A DNA stretch of 39,005 bases from NCBI GenBank assembly GCA_017961765.1, contig JAGCWQ010000132.1, positions 1 through 39,005 of the forward strand, in the 5' to 3' direction. Numbering within the stretch: position 1 is the stretch's first letter; each line of letters starts with the position of its first letter. The notes beneath the pieces were generated by a model. That model was not told the DNA's origin. It made no database searches and saw only the letters and a list, made by a program, of their open reading frames with translations. Both the position numbers and the translations under genes were made by a program. This DNA comes from Paludibacteraceae bacterium (lineage in GTDB: Bacteria > Bacteroidota > Bacteroidia > Bacteroidales > Paludibacteraceae). Shown here one piece after another: positions 24,959-33,090 of the stretch.

Positions 24959-27331
24959 TTAATCAATAGTGTTTTCATTCGTGCTATTTTCTTCACCGAA
25001 CACCTTGAAGTGACGCATCACAACAGGTGATATGACCAAGTCTGCCACGAGAGCGGCAATCAGACCAGCGGAGGCTAGAATACCAAGATCTACGAAATTA
25101 TTAGCCGTTGAGGATGTGAATCCAAGGAAGGTGGAAACTAAGATGACGGTTGACATCACCACAGCGATACCGATGACACGGAAGGTCCGTAGGATGGCGT
25201 AGCGATAGTTCTTTTGGCGGTCGAATTCGAGGTGCGCATGGTTGATCACGTGGATGGTGTCATCCACCGCCAGACCCAAAACCATCGGAATCACAATGGC
25301 GGTCATCATATCGAGTGAATAGCCAAACCATCCCATCACGCCACCCACAAAGATGATTGGCGCCAAATTCGGAATCATACCGATCAAGCCTAACTTAACA
25401 TTACCGAAAGCTATCATCAACAAGAGACCCACAATCAGTACGGAGAGCAGCAAAGACCACATCTGTCCACGCACCAGATATTGCTGCATCACCGTGAATT
25501 GAGGCACGCTACCTACGGCTGACACTTGTGCGTCAGGGAACAGTTCGGCGGCGTATTGCTGGATATCATTGATGTCGTTCTCCACCTCGGCAGAATTGTA
25601 GTTTTTCAATTCCACTTGCAGACGTAGCTTGCGATAGTCATAATCAATCCAATAGTTAGTCTCCGAACCACCTGCGTTTTCGTAGAGCAAAAGCAACTGA
25701 GCTATCATGTCGCTATTTTCTGGTATTTTGTAATACTCCTGTTTGTTTTCATTGAGGGTGCGGTTCAAATCCTTCAGAATCGGCAAGATGGAGTAATGGC
25801 GTTTGGTGAGATGATAGGTCTCACATCTGTTTTCAAGCATTTCAAGACGTTTCAGAACGTCAGGTTTCTTTGCGTCATCCTGATTTTGTAGGGTGACAAG
25901 CACATCGTAGGTGTAGAGCGAACCCAACTCGGAATAACCGATGTCCAGCAACTTGTCTACGTAGGGTACTTTACGGCCCATGGTCTTCTCCACGTCAAAA
26001 GCAGGTTGGATGCGGTGTACCGCGGATACGCATACAACAGCCAATATTCCAGAGACGATCATGATGGATCGGCTATGTCTCAAGACCCACTCTCCCATAC
26101 GCTCGAAGAAGGCATCGATGCGGCCCTCTATGGTTGAGGAGAAGGCTTTCTTCAGTTTTACATTCTTTCGTCCGATGGAATATACCAACGGAGTCGTGAT
26201 GAGGCACATAAGCAGAACCGACAGGATGCAGAGGGATGAGTTGATACCAATCGCTTTCATCGGCACCAGTTTCATTGCCACGAAAGAGAGCATAGCGGCA
26301 ATGGTGGTGATACCAGAGAAGAGGACTGGCCACCCCGTCTCGGTCACCGCTTCTACAATGGCCTTGCGTCTGTCTCCGTGTTGGAAGAGCTGAGTGCGGA
26401 AATAGTTGTATATATGAATGTTGTAGGCAATTGATATGGCAAAGCATAAGACCACCACAGAGAGTGTGGCCGACTGGTCGATGTAGAGTCCTGCCCATCC
26501 GATCCATCCGAAAGCCATCAATATGGCCATGATAGTGGTTATGATAGGCATGACCACACCTCGTAGCGAGCGGGTCACCAGTGTCATGATGACGATTCCG
26601 ACAATAAGGATGATAATGGACATCATGCGCATCTGTCCTTGTATGTATTGCATCTTCTCGTATGACATGAAAGGCATTCCTGCCGGAGAAGGATTCAGAC
26701 TGGCATATTTCTCCTGCATACATATCTGTTTCGCTTCACGTCCGGTGAGCATATCGGGCGATTCATTGCCTTCCGCTTTCCACACAGAGTCTTCCGGGAA
26801 AGGACGTAGCTTCACCATGATCCATGACATGGTACCATCCTTGGAGATCAGTCTTCTTGCCAGTTCAGGTTTCGAGTAGGCTCTTTGACGGATGGCCTCA
26901 AGACCAGCCGCATCCTCGGGAATCGTGTCAGGTACAATCTGACCGAGTTCCATGCCGCCATCTGTGCCGATCATGAATTCAAGGTCGGTCAGGGAAGTGA
27001 TGCTCTCGGAGTAGGAAAGGCTGTCCATCAGGTTCTGACTTAGTTCCCGAATCAGTTCAAGATTCTCTTTTGTGAATAGTCCGTTTTCATTTTTCACCAA
27101 AACGGAGACATAGTAGTCATTACCGAATGTAGCTTTGAAATCATCTGTTTTCTCCAACATAGGGTCGCCCTCAACGAAATAGCTATCCCAAGAGGTTTCG
27201 AAATAGATACGTTTCAGACCCATGGCCGACACAATAAAGACTGCGGCAAAGATCAGTACCGTCAGTAGTCGGTGATTTAGATTCCACTCAGTCAGAGCAT
27301 GGAATCGCGAATTGATTCTCTCAATATTCAT
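24959..27331 (-). CDS. RND/MMPL-family exporter
   Basis: A 790-residue inner-membrane protein with 12 predicted helices in two repeats of 6, each containing a sterol-sensing-like cluster (for example IISIILIVGIVIMTLVTRSL, and later SLLLSVLIVGLLLMIAFGNV). Two large periplasmic loops follow helices 1 and 7. The motif VLGLAVDDTIHVINHAHLEFD in the second repeat carries the Asp residues of the proton relay. The family moves lipids, hopanoids or drugs. It is the first gene of the operon with LolA-like and barrel genes. ATG at 27331 is chosen because the in-frame upstream codon is TTG. The shared TTTGATTGATTATG before it also precedes the reductase gene at 28651. Confidence 0.88.
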   Translation of the reverse strand: MNIERINSRFHALTEWNLNHRLLTVLIFAAVFIVSAMGLKRIYFETSWDSYFVEGDPMLEKTDDFKATFGNDYYVSVLVKNENGLFTKENLELIRELSQNLMDSLSYSESITSLTDLEFMIGTDGGMELGQIVPDTIPEDAAGLEAIRQRAYSKPELARRLISKDGTMSWIMVKLRPFPEDSVWKAEGNESPDMLTGREAKQICMQEKYASLNPSPAGMPFMSYEKMQYIQGQMRMMSIIILIVGIVIMTLVTRSLRGVVMPIITTIMAILMAFGWIGWAGLYIDQSATLSVVVLCFAISIAYNIHIYNYFRTQLFQHGDRRKAIVEAVTETGWPVLFSGITTIAAMLSFVAMKLVPMKAIGINSSLCILSVLLMCLITTPLVYSIGRKNVKLKKAFSSTIEGRIDAFFERMGEWVLRHSRSIMIVSGILAVVCVSAVHRIQPAFDVEKTMGRKVPYVDKLLDIGYSELGSLYTYDVLVTLQNQDDAKKPDVLKRLEMLENRCETYHLTKRHYSILPILKDLNRTLNENKQEYYKIPENSDMIAQLLLLYENAGGSETNYWIDYDYRKLRLQVELKNYNSAEVENDINDIQQYAAELFPDAQVSAVGSVPQFTVMQQYLVRGQMWSLLLSVLIVGLLLMIAFGNVKLGLIGMIPNLAPIIFVGGVMGWFGYSLDMMTAIVIPMVLGLAVDDTIHVINHAHLEFDRQKNYRYAILRTFRVIGIAVVMSTVILVSTFLGFTSSTANNFVDLGILASAGLIAALVADLVISPVVMRHFKVFGEENSTNENTID

Positions 27332-27404
27332 AATCAATCAAATTTTAATGTTTTATATATTGTTAATTACTATTTGAATTTTAATTTATTATAATCTCAA
27401 AAAC

Positions 27405-27425
27405 GAACACTATTCAGAATTGTTC
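27405..27425. promoter_or_regulatory. Candidate TetR operator, copy 2 (imperfect)
   Basis: GAACACT-N7-ATTGTTC, an inverted repeat with one mismatch, within a 58-base block that matches 32209-32266 in all but 3 bases. It lies between the terminator and the RND operon, about 75 bases before its start. Confidence 0.5.
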
Positions 27426-27427
27426 AC

Positions 27428-27455
27428 AAAAAAAAGAGACTCATTTCTGAGCCTC
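27428..27455 (-). terminator. Intrinsic terminator, cassette copy 2
   Basis: On the minus strand GAGGCTCA and TGAGTCTC form an 8-base-pair stem (one G-U) with a GAAA tetraloop, followed by eight T residues. The loop-closing A-T pair is G-C in the other copy (32238-32265), a compensatory change. Confidence 0.8.
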
Positions 27456-27457
27456 TT

Positions 27458-27523
27458 TTATGATAAAGTCCGCATCGCATTTTGGACGAATAACTGCACT
27501 ATGTTCATTCTCATTATTTGCAT
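27458..27523 (-). pseudogene. Remnant of a tetR-like gene, or short leader ORF
   Basis: A 21-codon frame (start MQIMRMNIVQLF) begins with the same bases as the tetR gene at 32929, including CGTTCAG upstream and ATGCAAAT at the start, then ends just before the terminator. The stretch from promoter to terminator thus resembles the tetR unit with nearly all of its coding sequence removed. It could alternatively be a leader peptide. Confidence 0.5.
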
Positions 27524-27548
27524 TTCTGAACGCTGTTTGTTTATGATG

Positions 27549-27598
27549 CAAAAGTCAGTAATAAAAAGGCGTTGGACAATCCCTATTTATGGGGGTTG
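27549..27598 (-). promoter_or_regulatory. Promoter of the tetR remnant, with palindromic operator-like box
   Basis: AATAGGGATTG (27577-27587), exactly 20 bases, GACTTTTG (27549-27556). The upstream box forms part of a palindrome: CAATCCCTAT and ATGGGGGTTG (27577-27598) are near-complementary halves. The other units with this box (3176-3186 and 32985-32995) keep only the half nearest the promoter. The gene-free stretch 27332-27691 holds this promoter, the remnant, the terminator and the operator. Confidence 0.6.
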
Positions 27599-27691
27599 TC
27601 GAGGGAATTTATGGTTGTTTGTGGGGAGGGAAAATCACGCTGGTTTTACAGGACATATCCAATTGCGGTGAGCGTATTCCGTCGCCACGCT

Positions 27692-28651
27692 TTACACACT
27701 AAATTCCTCCCTACTTTTAGGCATATGCCGTCTGATTCCGTCCCAAGTGGGCATTGGCGAGCCGTGGTGCTGACGTCGCCACTCGTCGAATTTTTGGTCG
27801 ATATAAATCATCTCTTCTATGCCGTTTTGGCAATGGTCCGAAACCATCAGCCGCCCTAATACGGTTTTCGACATCAGTCTATATAACAGAAACATAGCGT
27901 ATGTCCGCAGACCACCGTTGTAGAATCGGTCTTCGTCCTCCGGCATAACACTCACACCCGTACTTTTCAGATAGGCGAAGCACTCTTTCGACGCCTGCAT
28001 AATGAGCTGAATGTCGTGGCGGCGAAGTTTCTTCAGATTGCAGCCACATTTGTAGCACATATAGCCGTAGGGCATCACTTCAGCCACGTGGCACAAGTAG
28101 TAGGCCTGCATATCGCTGATTGGCGTTATCTTGTAGTCTTTGATGCTGAATGCTTTGCGTATGGTGTCGATTGCCCAGTCGGGTGCGGGTTGGTGCAGTC
28201 CACCGACAAAAAGTTCAGTGACGGGCAGCCTTGCTACAACGGCTTTTCCACCTTCTCGGTGCCCTGCCGAGTTCTGAAATCCGAAAAGCAACTGCAAATC
28301 GTTACGTTCGGACAAAATGCGGTTTTGACAATAGTCGGCTTCAAGATTATTACCTACAAGCACTAAAAGATTGGTTTTCAGTCCGACGAAAGCATCTAAT
28401 AACGCTTTCTGTTGTTGCCCCTGCATCAGAAAGAAGACAATATCGAACCGTTCGTCAATGGGTGCACTCTCAACAATTTTTGGATGGTCCGTGGTGGTTT
28501 TGCGTTGCAGATAATGTCTGACAACCAACCCGTTGCGGCGTAATTCATCGGCTGTTGAACGTGCCACTACCGTCACATCATTACCAGCCTTACACAGAAA
28601 GTGAATCATCAGTGAGCCCAATGCTCCCGAACCATATACAAGTATCTTCAT
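27692..28651 (-). CDS. Ketopantoate reductase-family NAD(P)H-dependent enzyme
   Basis: A 319-residue cytoplasmic protein with an N-terminal NAD(P)-binding GSGALG (about residues 7-12, within KILVYGSGALGSLMIHFL), as in ApbA/PanE. The C-terminal half (helical; YMCYKCGCNLKKLRR) is less typical, and an extra 30-residue tail is present. PanE reduces ketopantoate for pantothenate, but here it follows two ABC transporter genes in a TetR-controlled operon, so it more likely acts on another keto substrate, for instance during metallophore or lipid metabolism. ATG 28651 is preferred over the TTG two codons earlier. It lies 59 bases after the second ABC gene. Confidence 0.75.
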   Translation of the reverse strand: MKILVYGSGALGSLMIHFLCKAGNDVTVVARSTADELRRNGLVVRHYLQRKTTTDHPKIVESAPIDERFDIVFFLMQGQQQKALLDAFVGLKTNLLVLVGNNLEADYCQNRILSERNDLQLLFGFQNSAGHREGGKAVVARLPVTELFVGGLHQPAPDWAIDTIRKAFSIKDYKITPISDMQAYYLCHVAEVMPYGYMCYKCGCNLKKLRRHDIQLIMQASKECFAYLKSTGVSVMPEDEDRFYNGGLRTYAMFLLYRLMSKTVLGRLMVSDHCQNGIEEMIYIDQKFDEWRRQHHGSPMPTWDGIRRHMPKSREEFSV

Positions 28652-28710
28652 AATCAATCAAATAAGAGTTTAAAATTAATCCACATAGAAGCGGACATAT
28701 ATTCAGGACG

Positions 28711-30366
28711 TCAATCCCCACACATTTCCCCCTCAATCGCCTTCCCATCTTTAATGGTGATAATCTTATTAGCCCCCGCCACCGTACGCATTCGGTGAGC
28801 GATGACCAAGACGGTTTTTCCTTTGATCAGTTTTGAGATGGATTGCTGTATAAGCGTCTCATTTTCAACATCGAGTGAGGCAGAGGCTTCGTCCAAAAGG
28901 ATGATTGGGGCGTTTTTTAGAAAGGCTCGTGCGATGGAGATGCGTTGACGCTCGCCACCCGATAGTTTCTTGCCGTTTTCGCCGATAATGGTCTGCCATT
29001 TATCAGGCAGATTCTCGATGAATTCGGTACAATTGGCCCATTCCGCCGCCTGCATCACCTGCTCGTCGGTTGCGTTCTTGTCACCAATACGGATGTTTTC
29101 CATGATTGTATTGTTAAACAAAGTAACATCTTGGAACACAATAGAATAAAGGTTCATCAATATTTCCGGGTCAACTTTTGAGATATCCTGACCACCCACC
29201 GTTATTCTACCCGAATCGATGTCCCAGAACCTTGCGGCAAGCCTAGAAACGGTTGTTTTACCGCTACCGGACGCACCGATAAGTGCGGTCACCTCGCCTT
29301 GCTTTGCGACGAAAGAGACACCATCAAGAATCTTCTTCCCATCCTCATACGAGAAGGTGACATCCTGAAATTCAATGTCTCCTCCCTTCACTTTGAGTTC
29401 CTCGCCACCCGTCTGTTCCTTGTGTAGCAATATATCATTGAGTCGTTCGCAGTTGACGTCCAAGGCGATGATTGCAGCGAAATGTTCAAGCGAGGTGGTC
29501 AACGGGTCATAAATGCGAGAGGCAATCACCAAGAAAAGCAAAAACTCAAGTACCCCTAATTCTCCGGATCTGAGCAACATGGCACCAACAAGTGCGGTGG
29601 TAGCAATGCCAAACTTCAGCAATAACTCAGCGTTGCAGACAAATAGACCAGTACCCAATTCGCTCCAAAGCATACGTTTCTCCACTTCGTGGATTTTCTT
29701 CTTTATGTCCTCAAAATAAGCGTGTTGCGCATTGTTTTGACGCAAATCACGAACGGTTTCCAAGCACTCCTGTATCTTCTCGGTCATCTCAACGGCAGCG
29801 GCACTTTTCCGCTTGCCCAGTTTGTATTGCACTTTACGGGACAGTGCCACGATCAGCATACTAAGAGGCAACACCCAAACCACAGCCAAAGCCATCTTCC
29901 AATTGATAAAGAATAGACATACGGCTATCAAACAAGTACTTATGATTGAACCGTTCAGTTGCGGAATGAAGTGCGACGAAGCTTGTTCGATACTTGCCGC
30001 ATCATCCATCAGTGTCGATGTCAGGTCAGCACTATCTTTTTTAGCGAAAAATGACAGCGGAAGTCTCCTTAATTTTTCCGCCAGTGTGATACGACGCACC
30101 CCGCTCTCTCGGTAGGTGGAGAAGTAGCAAGTGTTGTATTGAATCACAGTGGTTATTGTCATTATAATCGCCCAGACAAAGACACCTATGATGTAGAATG
30201 GTAGTCTGCCTTCTAGATGGTTGCCCATAATGTCCTGAATCAGGAGATAGAGCAGAATGACGGGCGAAAACAGCGCCAGATTGTAAAAAACGTTTGCCAC
30301 CGATGCAATCAACATCGACTTTGCGCCCTTATCAGACAGGGCATATTTTTGTTTGAAATTCAACAT
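28711..30366 (-). CDS. ABC transporter, fused permease-ATPase (half 2)
   Basis: A 551-residue half-transporter: six-helix permease domain (about residues 15-300) and a nucleotide-binding domain (about 325-551). Walker A GASGSGKTTVSR, signature LSGGERQRISIARA, Walker B IILLDEASASLD and the switch His (VIAHRMRTVA) are intact. It pairs with the preceding gene (30-base gap) to form a heterodimer. Its partner's Walker B context DEATAFADPENE recalls YbtPQ/IrtAB, importers of siderophore-type metallophores, but sequence alone cannot decide import versus export. Confidence 0.9.
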   Translation of the reverse strand: MLNFKQKYALSDKGAKSMLIASVANVFYNLALFSPVILLYLLIQDIMGNHLEGRLPFYIIGVFVWAIIMTITTVIQYNTCYFSTYRESGVRRITLAEKLRRLPLSFFAKKDSADLTSTLMDDAASIEQASSHFIPQLNGSIISTCLIAVCLFFINWKMALAVVWVLPLSMLIVALSRKVQYKLGKRKSAAAVEMTEKIQECLETVRDLRQNNAQHAYFEDIKKKIHEVEKRMLWSELGTGLFVCNAELLLKFGIATTALVGAMLLRSGELGVLEFLLFLVIASRIYDPLTTSLEHFAAIIALDVNCERLNDILLHKEQTGGEELKVKGGDIEFQDVTFSYEDGKKILDGVSFVAKQGEVTALIGASGSGKTTVSRLAARFWDIDSGRITVGGQDISKVDPEILMNLYSIVFQDVTLFNNTIMENIRIGDKNATDEQVMQAAEWANCTEFIENLPDKWQTIIGENGKKLSGGERQRISIARAFLKNAPIILLDEASASLDVENETLIQQSISKLIKGKTVLVIAHRMRTVAGANKIITIKDGKAIEGEMCGD

Positions 30367-30395
30367 TTTAGTATTTAGTTTTAGAGGTTTAAACT

Positions 30396-32177
30396 TTAGT
30401 TTTCAATCGTCCATTTTACCGACTTCTGGTAATCGTTCCACATCCTTGCGTATATACCATTCTGATTTACAAGGTCATCGTGTCTGCCGCTTTCGATTAA
30501 CTGGCCTTCTTTCAGCAGGAATATCTCATCGGCATCGACCACCGTTGAGAGTCGGTGCGCAATCTTTATCACCGTCTTACCCTTCGCCATTTCGTTGAAG
30601 GCTTGAAGAATTTTCTCCTCGTTCTCTGGGTCGGCAAAGGCGGTGGCCTCATCCAAGATCGGGATAGGCGTGTTACGCAACATCACCCGTGCGATCGCGA
30701 TACGTTGCTGCTCGCCACCGCTTAGGTAGGTGCCACGACTACCGATGATTGTGCGAATACCGTTCGGTAACCGATTGATGATATCGGTACATTGGGCACG
30801 TTCCAACACCTCCATCACCTCGTTCTCCGTTGCGTCAGGCTTAGCCAGTCTGATATTGTCCAAAATGCTTGTTTTTAATAATTTACTATCCTGAAAAACG
30901 AATGACACGATTTTTGAAAGTTCCTTTTGTGGAATATTACGCACATCCACGCCGCCAATCAGGATTTCACCTTCGGTGGTGTCCCAAAAGCGAGACACAA
31001 GGCTTGACAAAGTGGTCTTACCTCCGCCGGACGGCCCCACAAAAGCCACATGTGCGCCAGATGGGATATTTAACGAGATACCATCGATTACGTTGCGTGT
31101 CGCATCTTTGTATCGGAATACAACATCCTTAAATTCAACCGAATAATCTTTCGGAGTTTGCGGATTTGTGTTGTCCGTAATCTCCTCGACGTTTAGGATT
31201 GAATCGATGCGATCCAGGGCATTTCCGACAATCATATCAGCCTCCGATGAATGCATGAGTTTGAAGAAAATCACCGCAATAACAGGAGTGAAGATAATGT
31301 AGAACATTAGGTTTGAGAAGAATTCAGGATTTGCGGCATCGCTTCCGTGATAGAGCGCAACACCTATCAACAGGGCGAAGAATGAGTTGATGATAACCGT
31401 ATAGGCGGTCATTGGGATGCGGAACCGTCTTGTGTAGCTCACCGAGAAATTCTCATAGGTGTCAATCGCATCTTTGAGTTTCTTGAACGAGAAGACAGTT
31501 TGTCCGAATGTTTTCACAACCGGAATACCACGCACATACTCAACAGCCTCTTTTGTCATGTTCTCAAGCGCAAGGTTGTAGGCTTCGATATCTTTCTTCA
31601 GCGAAGGTCCCACCATAAACCCAAACATAATGAGAAAACTGAGCGCTATGGTCGCAATGCACAAAAGACCAATTTTCCAGTCGAAATACATCAGCAAGAC
31701 GATCATCGCCACGGGCGTGGTCATTGCCACGGTACGGTCTGGCAGGATGTGTTCCAGGAAGTTACTGGTTGAGTCGGAAGCATCGATGATGATTTTGCGG
31801 ATCTTACCGCTACCCTCTGTCTCGATGTGGCCCAACGGCATACGCAATATTTTTTCGACACATCGCTCACGTATGTTGGCCACTGTGCGGAATGCCCCAA
31901 GGTGGGAGCAACCCAATGCGCAGAAATAGACACACATGGCATTTACAGCAAACTTGACGGCGGTATATCCGTAGTCCTCAATATTCTCCGCTTGCGAGAA
32001 ATCGGGCATCACGGTCAGCACCTCATTCACTATCTTCCAGATATAGACAAATGGCACAAGCGCCAAACATGCGCTTAAAGCCGAAAAGACCATGGAGCCG
32101 ATGGTAAAGTATTTGAACTTACCCGCATAGCCCATCAATTTTAAAAGATTTGGTTTTTCTTTGTTTTTACTACTCAT
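30396..32177 (-). CDS. ABC transporter, fused permease-ATPase (half 1, YbtPQ-like)
   Basis: A 593-residue half-transporter. Permease helices occupy about residues 20-320, the nucleotide-binding domain about 345-585. Walker A is GPSGGGKTTLSS, signature LSGGEQQRIAIARV, Walker B PIPILDEATAFADPENE and the switch His is in KIAHRLSTVVDADE. The 'ATAFADPENE' wording is characteristic of the YbtP/YbtQ group. It is first in a three-gene operon (this gene, second half-transporter, reductase) directly downstream of the tetR gene, its terminator and the operator palindrome at 32215-32235. This setting suggests repression by TetR and release by the transported ligand. Confidence 0.9.
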   Translation of the reverse strand: MSSKNKEKPNLLKLMGYAGKFKYFTIGSMVFSALSACLALVPFVYIWKIVNEVLTVMPDFSQAENIEDYGYTAVKFAVNAMCVYFCALGCSHLGAFRTVANIRERCVEKILRMPLGHIETEGSGKIRKIIIDASDSTSNFLEHILPDRTVAMTTPVAMIVLLMYFDWKIGLLCIATIALSFLIMFGFMVGPSLKKDIEAYNLALENMTKEAVEYVRGIPVVKTFGQTVFSFKKLKDAIDTYENFSVSYTRRFRIPMTAYTVIINSFFALLIGVALYHGSDAANPEFFSNLMFYIIFTPVIAVIFFKLMHSSEADMIVGNALDRIDSILNVEEITDNTNPQTPKDYSVEFKDVVFRYKDATRNVIDGISLNIPSGAHVAFVGPSGGGKTTLSSLVSRFWDTTEGEILIGGVDVRNIPQKELSKIVSFVFQDSKLLKTSILDNIRLAKPDATENEVMEVLERAQCTDIINRLPNGIRTIIGSRGTYLSGGEQQRIAIARVMLRNTPIPILDEATAFADPENEEKILQAFNEMAKGKTVIKIAHRLSTVVDADEIFLLKEGQLIESGRHDDLVNQNGIYARMWNDYQKSVKWTIEN

Positions 32178-32201
32178 ATTATATTAATTTTCAATTAGTT
32201 A

Positions 32202-32209
32202 CAAACTTA
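32202..32209 (-). promoter_or_regulatory. Candidate -7 box of the ABC operon (TAAGTTTG)
   Basis: TAAGTTTG fits TAnnTTTG. No TTG at -33; the palindrome 32215-32235 occupies the space just upstream, so bound TetR would exclude RNA polymerase. Confidence 0.5.
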
Positions 32210-32214
32210 AAAAC

Positions 32215-32235
32215 GAACAATATTCAGAATTGTTC
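32215..32235. promoter_or_regulatory. Candidate TetR operator, copy 1 (perfect inverted repeat)
   Basis: GAACAAT-N7-ATTGTTC, 7-base arms without mismatch, positioned 5 bases upstream of the -7 box and downstream of the tetR terminator. A near-copy lies before the RND operon at 27405-27425. Confidence 0.6.
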
Positions 32236-32237
32236 AC

Positions 32238-32265
32238 AAAAAAAAGAGACTCGTTTCCGAGCCTC
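32238..32265 (-). terminator. Intrinsic terminator of tetR, cassette copy 1
   Basis: On the minus strand GAGGCTCG and CGAGTCTC form an 8-base-pair stem (one G-U) with a GAAA loop, followed by eight T residues. It separates tetR from the ABC operon. Confidence 0.85.
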
Positions 32266-32308
32266 TCTCCCTGCATTATAAACCAAGCTATATAGAACAA
32301 TTGTACCA

Positions 32309-32929
32309 TTATTGCAAATTATTATAAATCAACTGTTTCCATCCATTATTGTGATAATTGACATACTCCGCAAAAATTCGTTCCGCCTCCTTTGCGCTTA
32401 TCTTGTGCATAATGATTTCCTCCAATAAAGTGAATAGCTGCACTGCGTTTATATGAATGAAGAAGGGGGAGAAATCCCATTTCAGTGCAGGGTATTTCTG
32501 CTTCATCGCATCCATATACTTCAGCACCATTTCAGTTGCCTCGTCTGTAAATTCTTCCTTGAAATGAGCCAAAGAAGAGCCTGCCGATTTAAACAACAAC
32601 AAGGTCAGCAAATCCCTGTATCTATGCATTATGCTACTATATTCGGCCGCGGTCTTTTCTGCCATGCCCGGCATCCATTGCTGCGTGACGTCAACATTCT
32701 GTGGATTGTGGTAACTGTCGATCATCTCCTTGAACTCGTTGACCACAGGAGCTACAATGGAGCAAAACAGATCATCCTTGCCACCGTAGTAGTTGTAGAT
32801 GTTGCTCACACCCACCCCCGACTTCTCGGCAATCTCGCGCATGGAAGTCTGAGCAAATCCCTTTTTCAGGAAAATGCGTTTGGCCTCTTGGGCAATCTGC
32901 TGCTCTATGTCCTCTTTTTTGATTTGCAT
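32309..32929 (-). CDS. TetR/AcrR-family transcriptional regulator
   Basis: A 206-residue protein starting MQIKKEDIEQQIAQEAKRIF. The N-terminal helix-turn-helix is clear (FAQTSMREIAEKSGVGVSNIYNYYGGKDDLF, about residues 24-54). The C-terminal ligand domain is less conserved, with a Cys- and His-containing core. Start 32929 is taken because an upstream extension would run over the promoter. The promoter (32957-32995) gives a 21-base leader. It is followed by terminator and operator, then the ABC operon. The existence of a second operator copy near the RND operon makes it the likely common repressor of both. Confidence 0.9.
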   Translation of the reverse strand: MQIKKEDIEQQIAQEAKRIFLKKGFAQTSMREIAEKSGVGVSNIYNYYGGKDDLFCSIVAPVVNEFKEMIDSYHNPQNVDVTQQWMPGMAEKTAAEYSSIMHRYRDLLTLLLFKSAGSSLAHFKEEFTDEATEMVLKYMDAMKQKYPALKWDFSPFFIHINAVQLFTLLEEIIMHKISAKEAERIFAEYVNYHNNGWKQLIYNNLQ

Positions 32930-32956
32930 AGCTGAACGATGTACGTTTTTATGTTG

Positions 32957-32995
32957 CAAAAATCCATCTAAAACGGCTATTCCACAATCCCTATT
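32957..32995 (-). promoter_or_regulatory. Promoter of tetR
   Basis: AATAGGGATTG (32985-32995), exactly 20 bases, GATTTTTG (32957-32964). The arrangement is base for base that of the promoter at 27549-27587. Confidence 0.6.
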
Positions 32996-33090
32996 ATTTG
33001 TCTTTTTCCGGCTTGGCATCCCCTATCTTAGGTATTTTGTGGAATTTTCCTGTCGCACGACTGCCACCAAGAAATGCGGAGGAGATAGGC

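Noticed and set aside
26073-26723. 216-codon frame inside the RND gene on the same strand
   Set aside because: Frame-shifted reading with many His residues and no hydrophobic helices, while the RND frame is continuous and conserved.
27329-28662. Identical 14 bases around the start codons of the RND and reductase genes as a mobile-element target duplication
   Set aside because: The match is confined to the translation-start region, there is no element between with terminal repeats, and the genes between are ordinary operon members.
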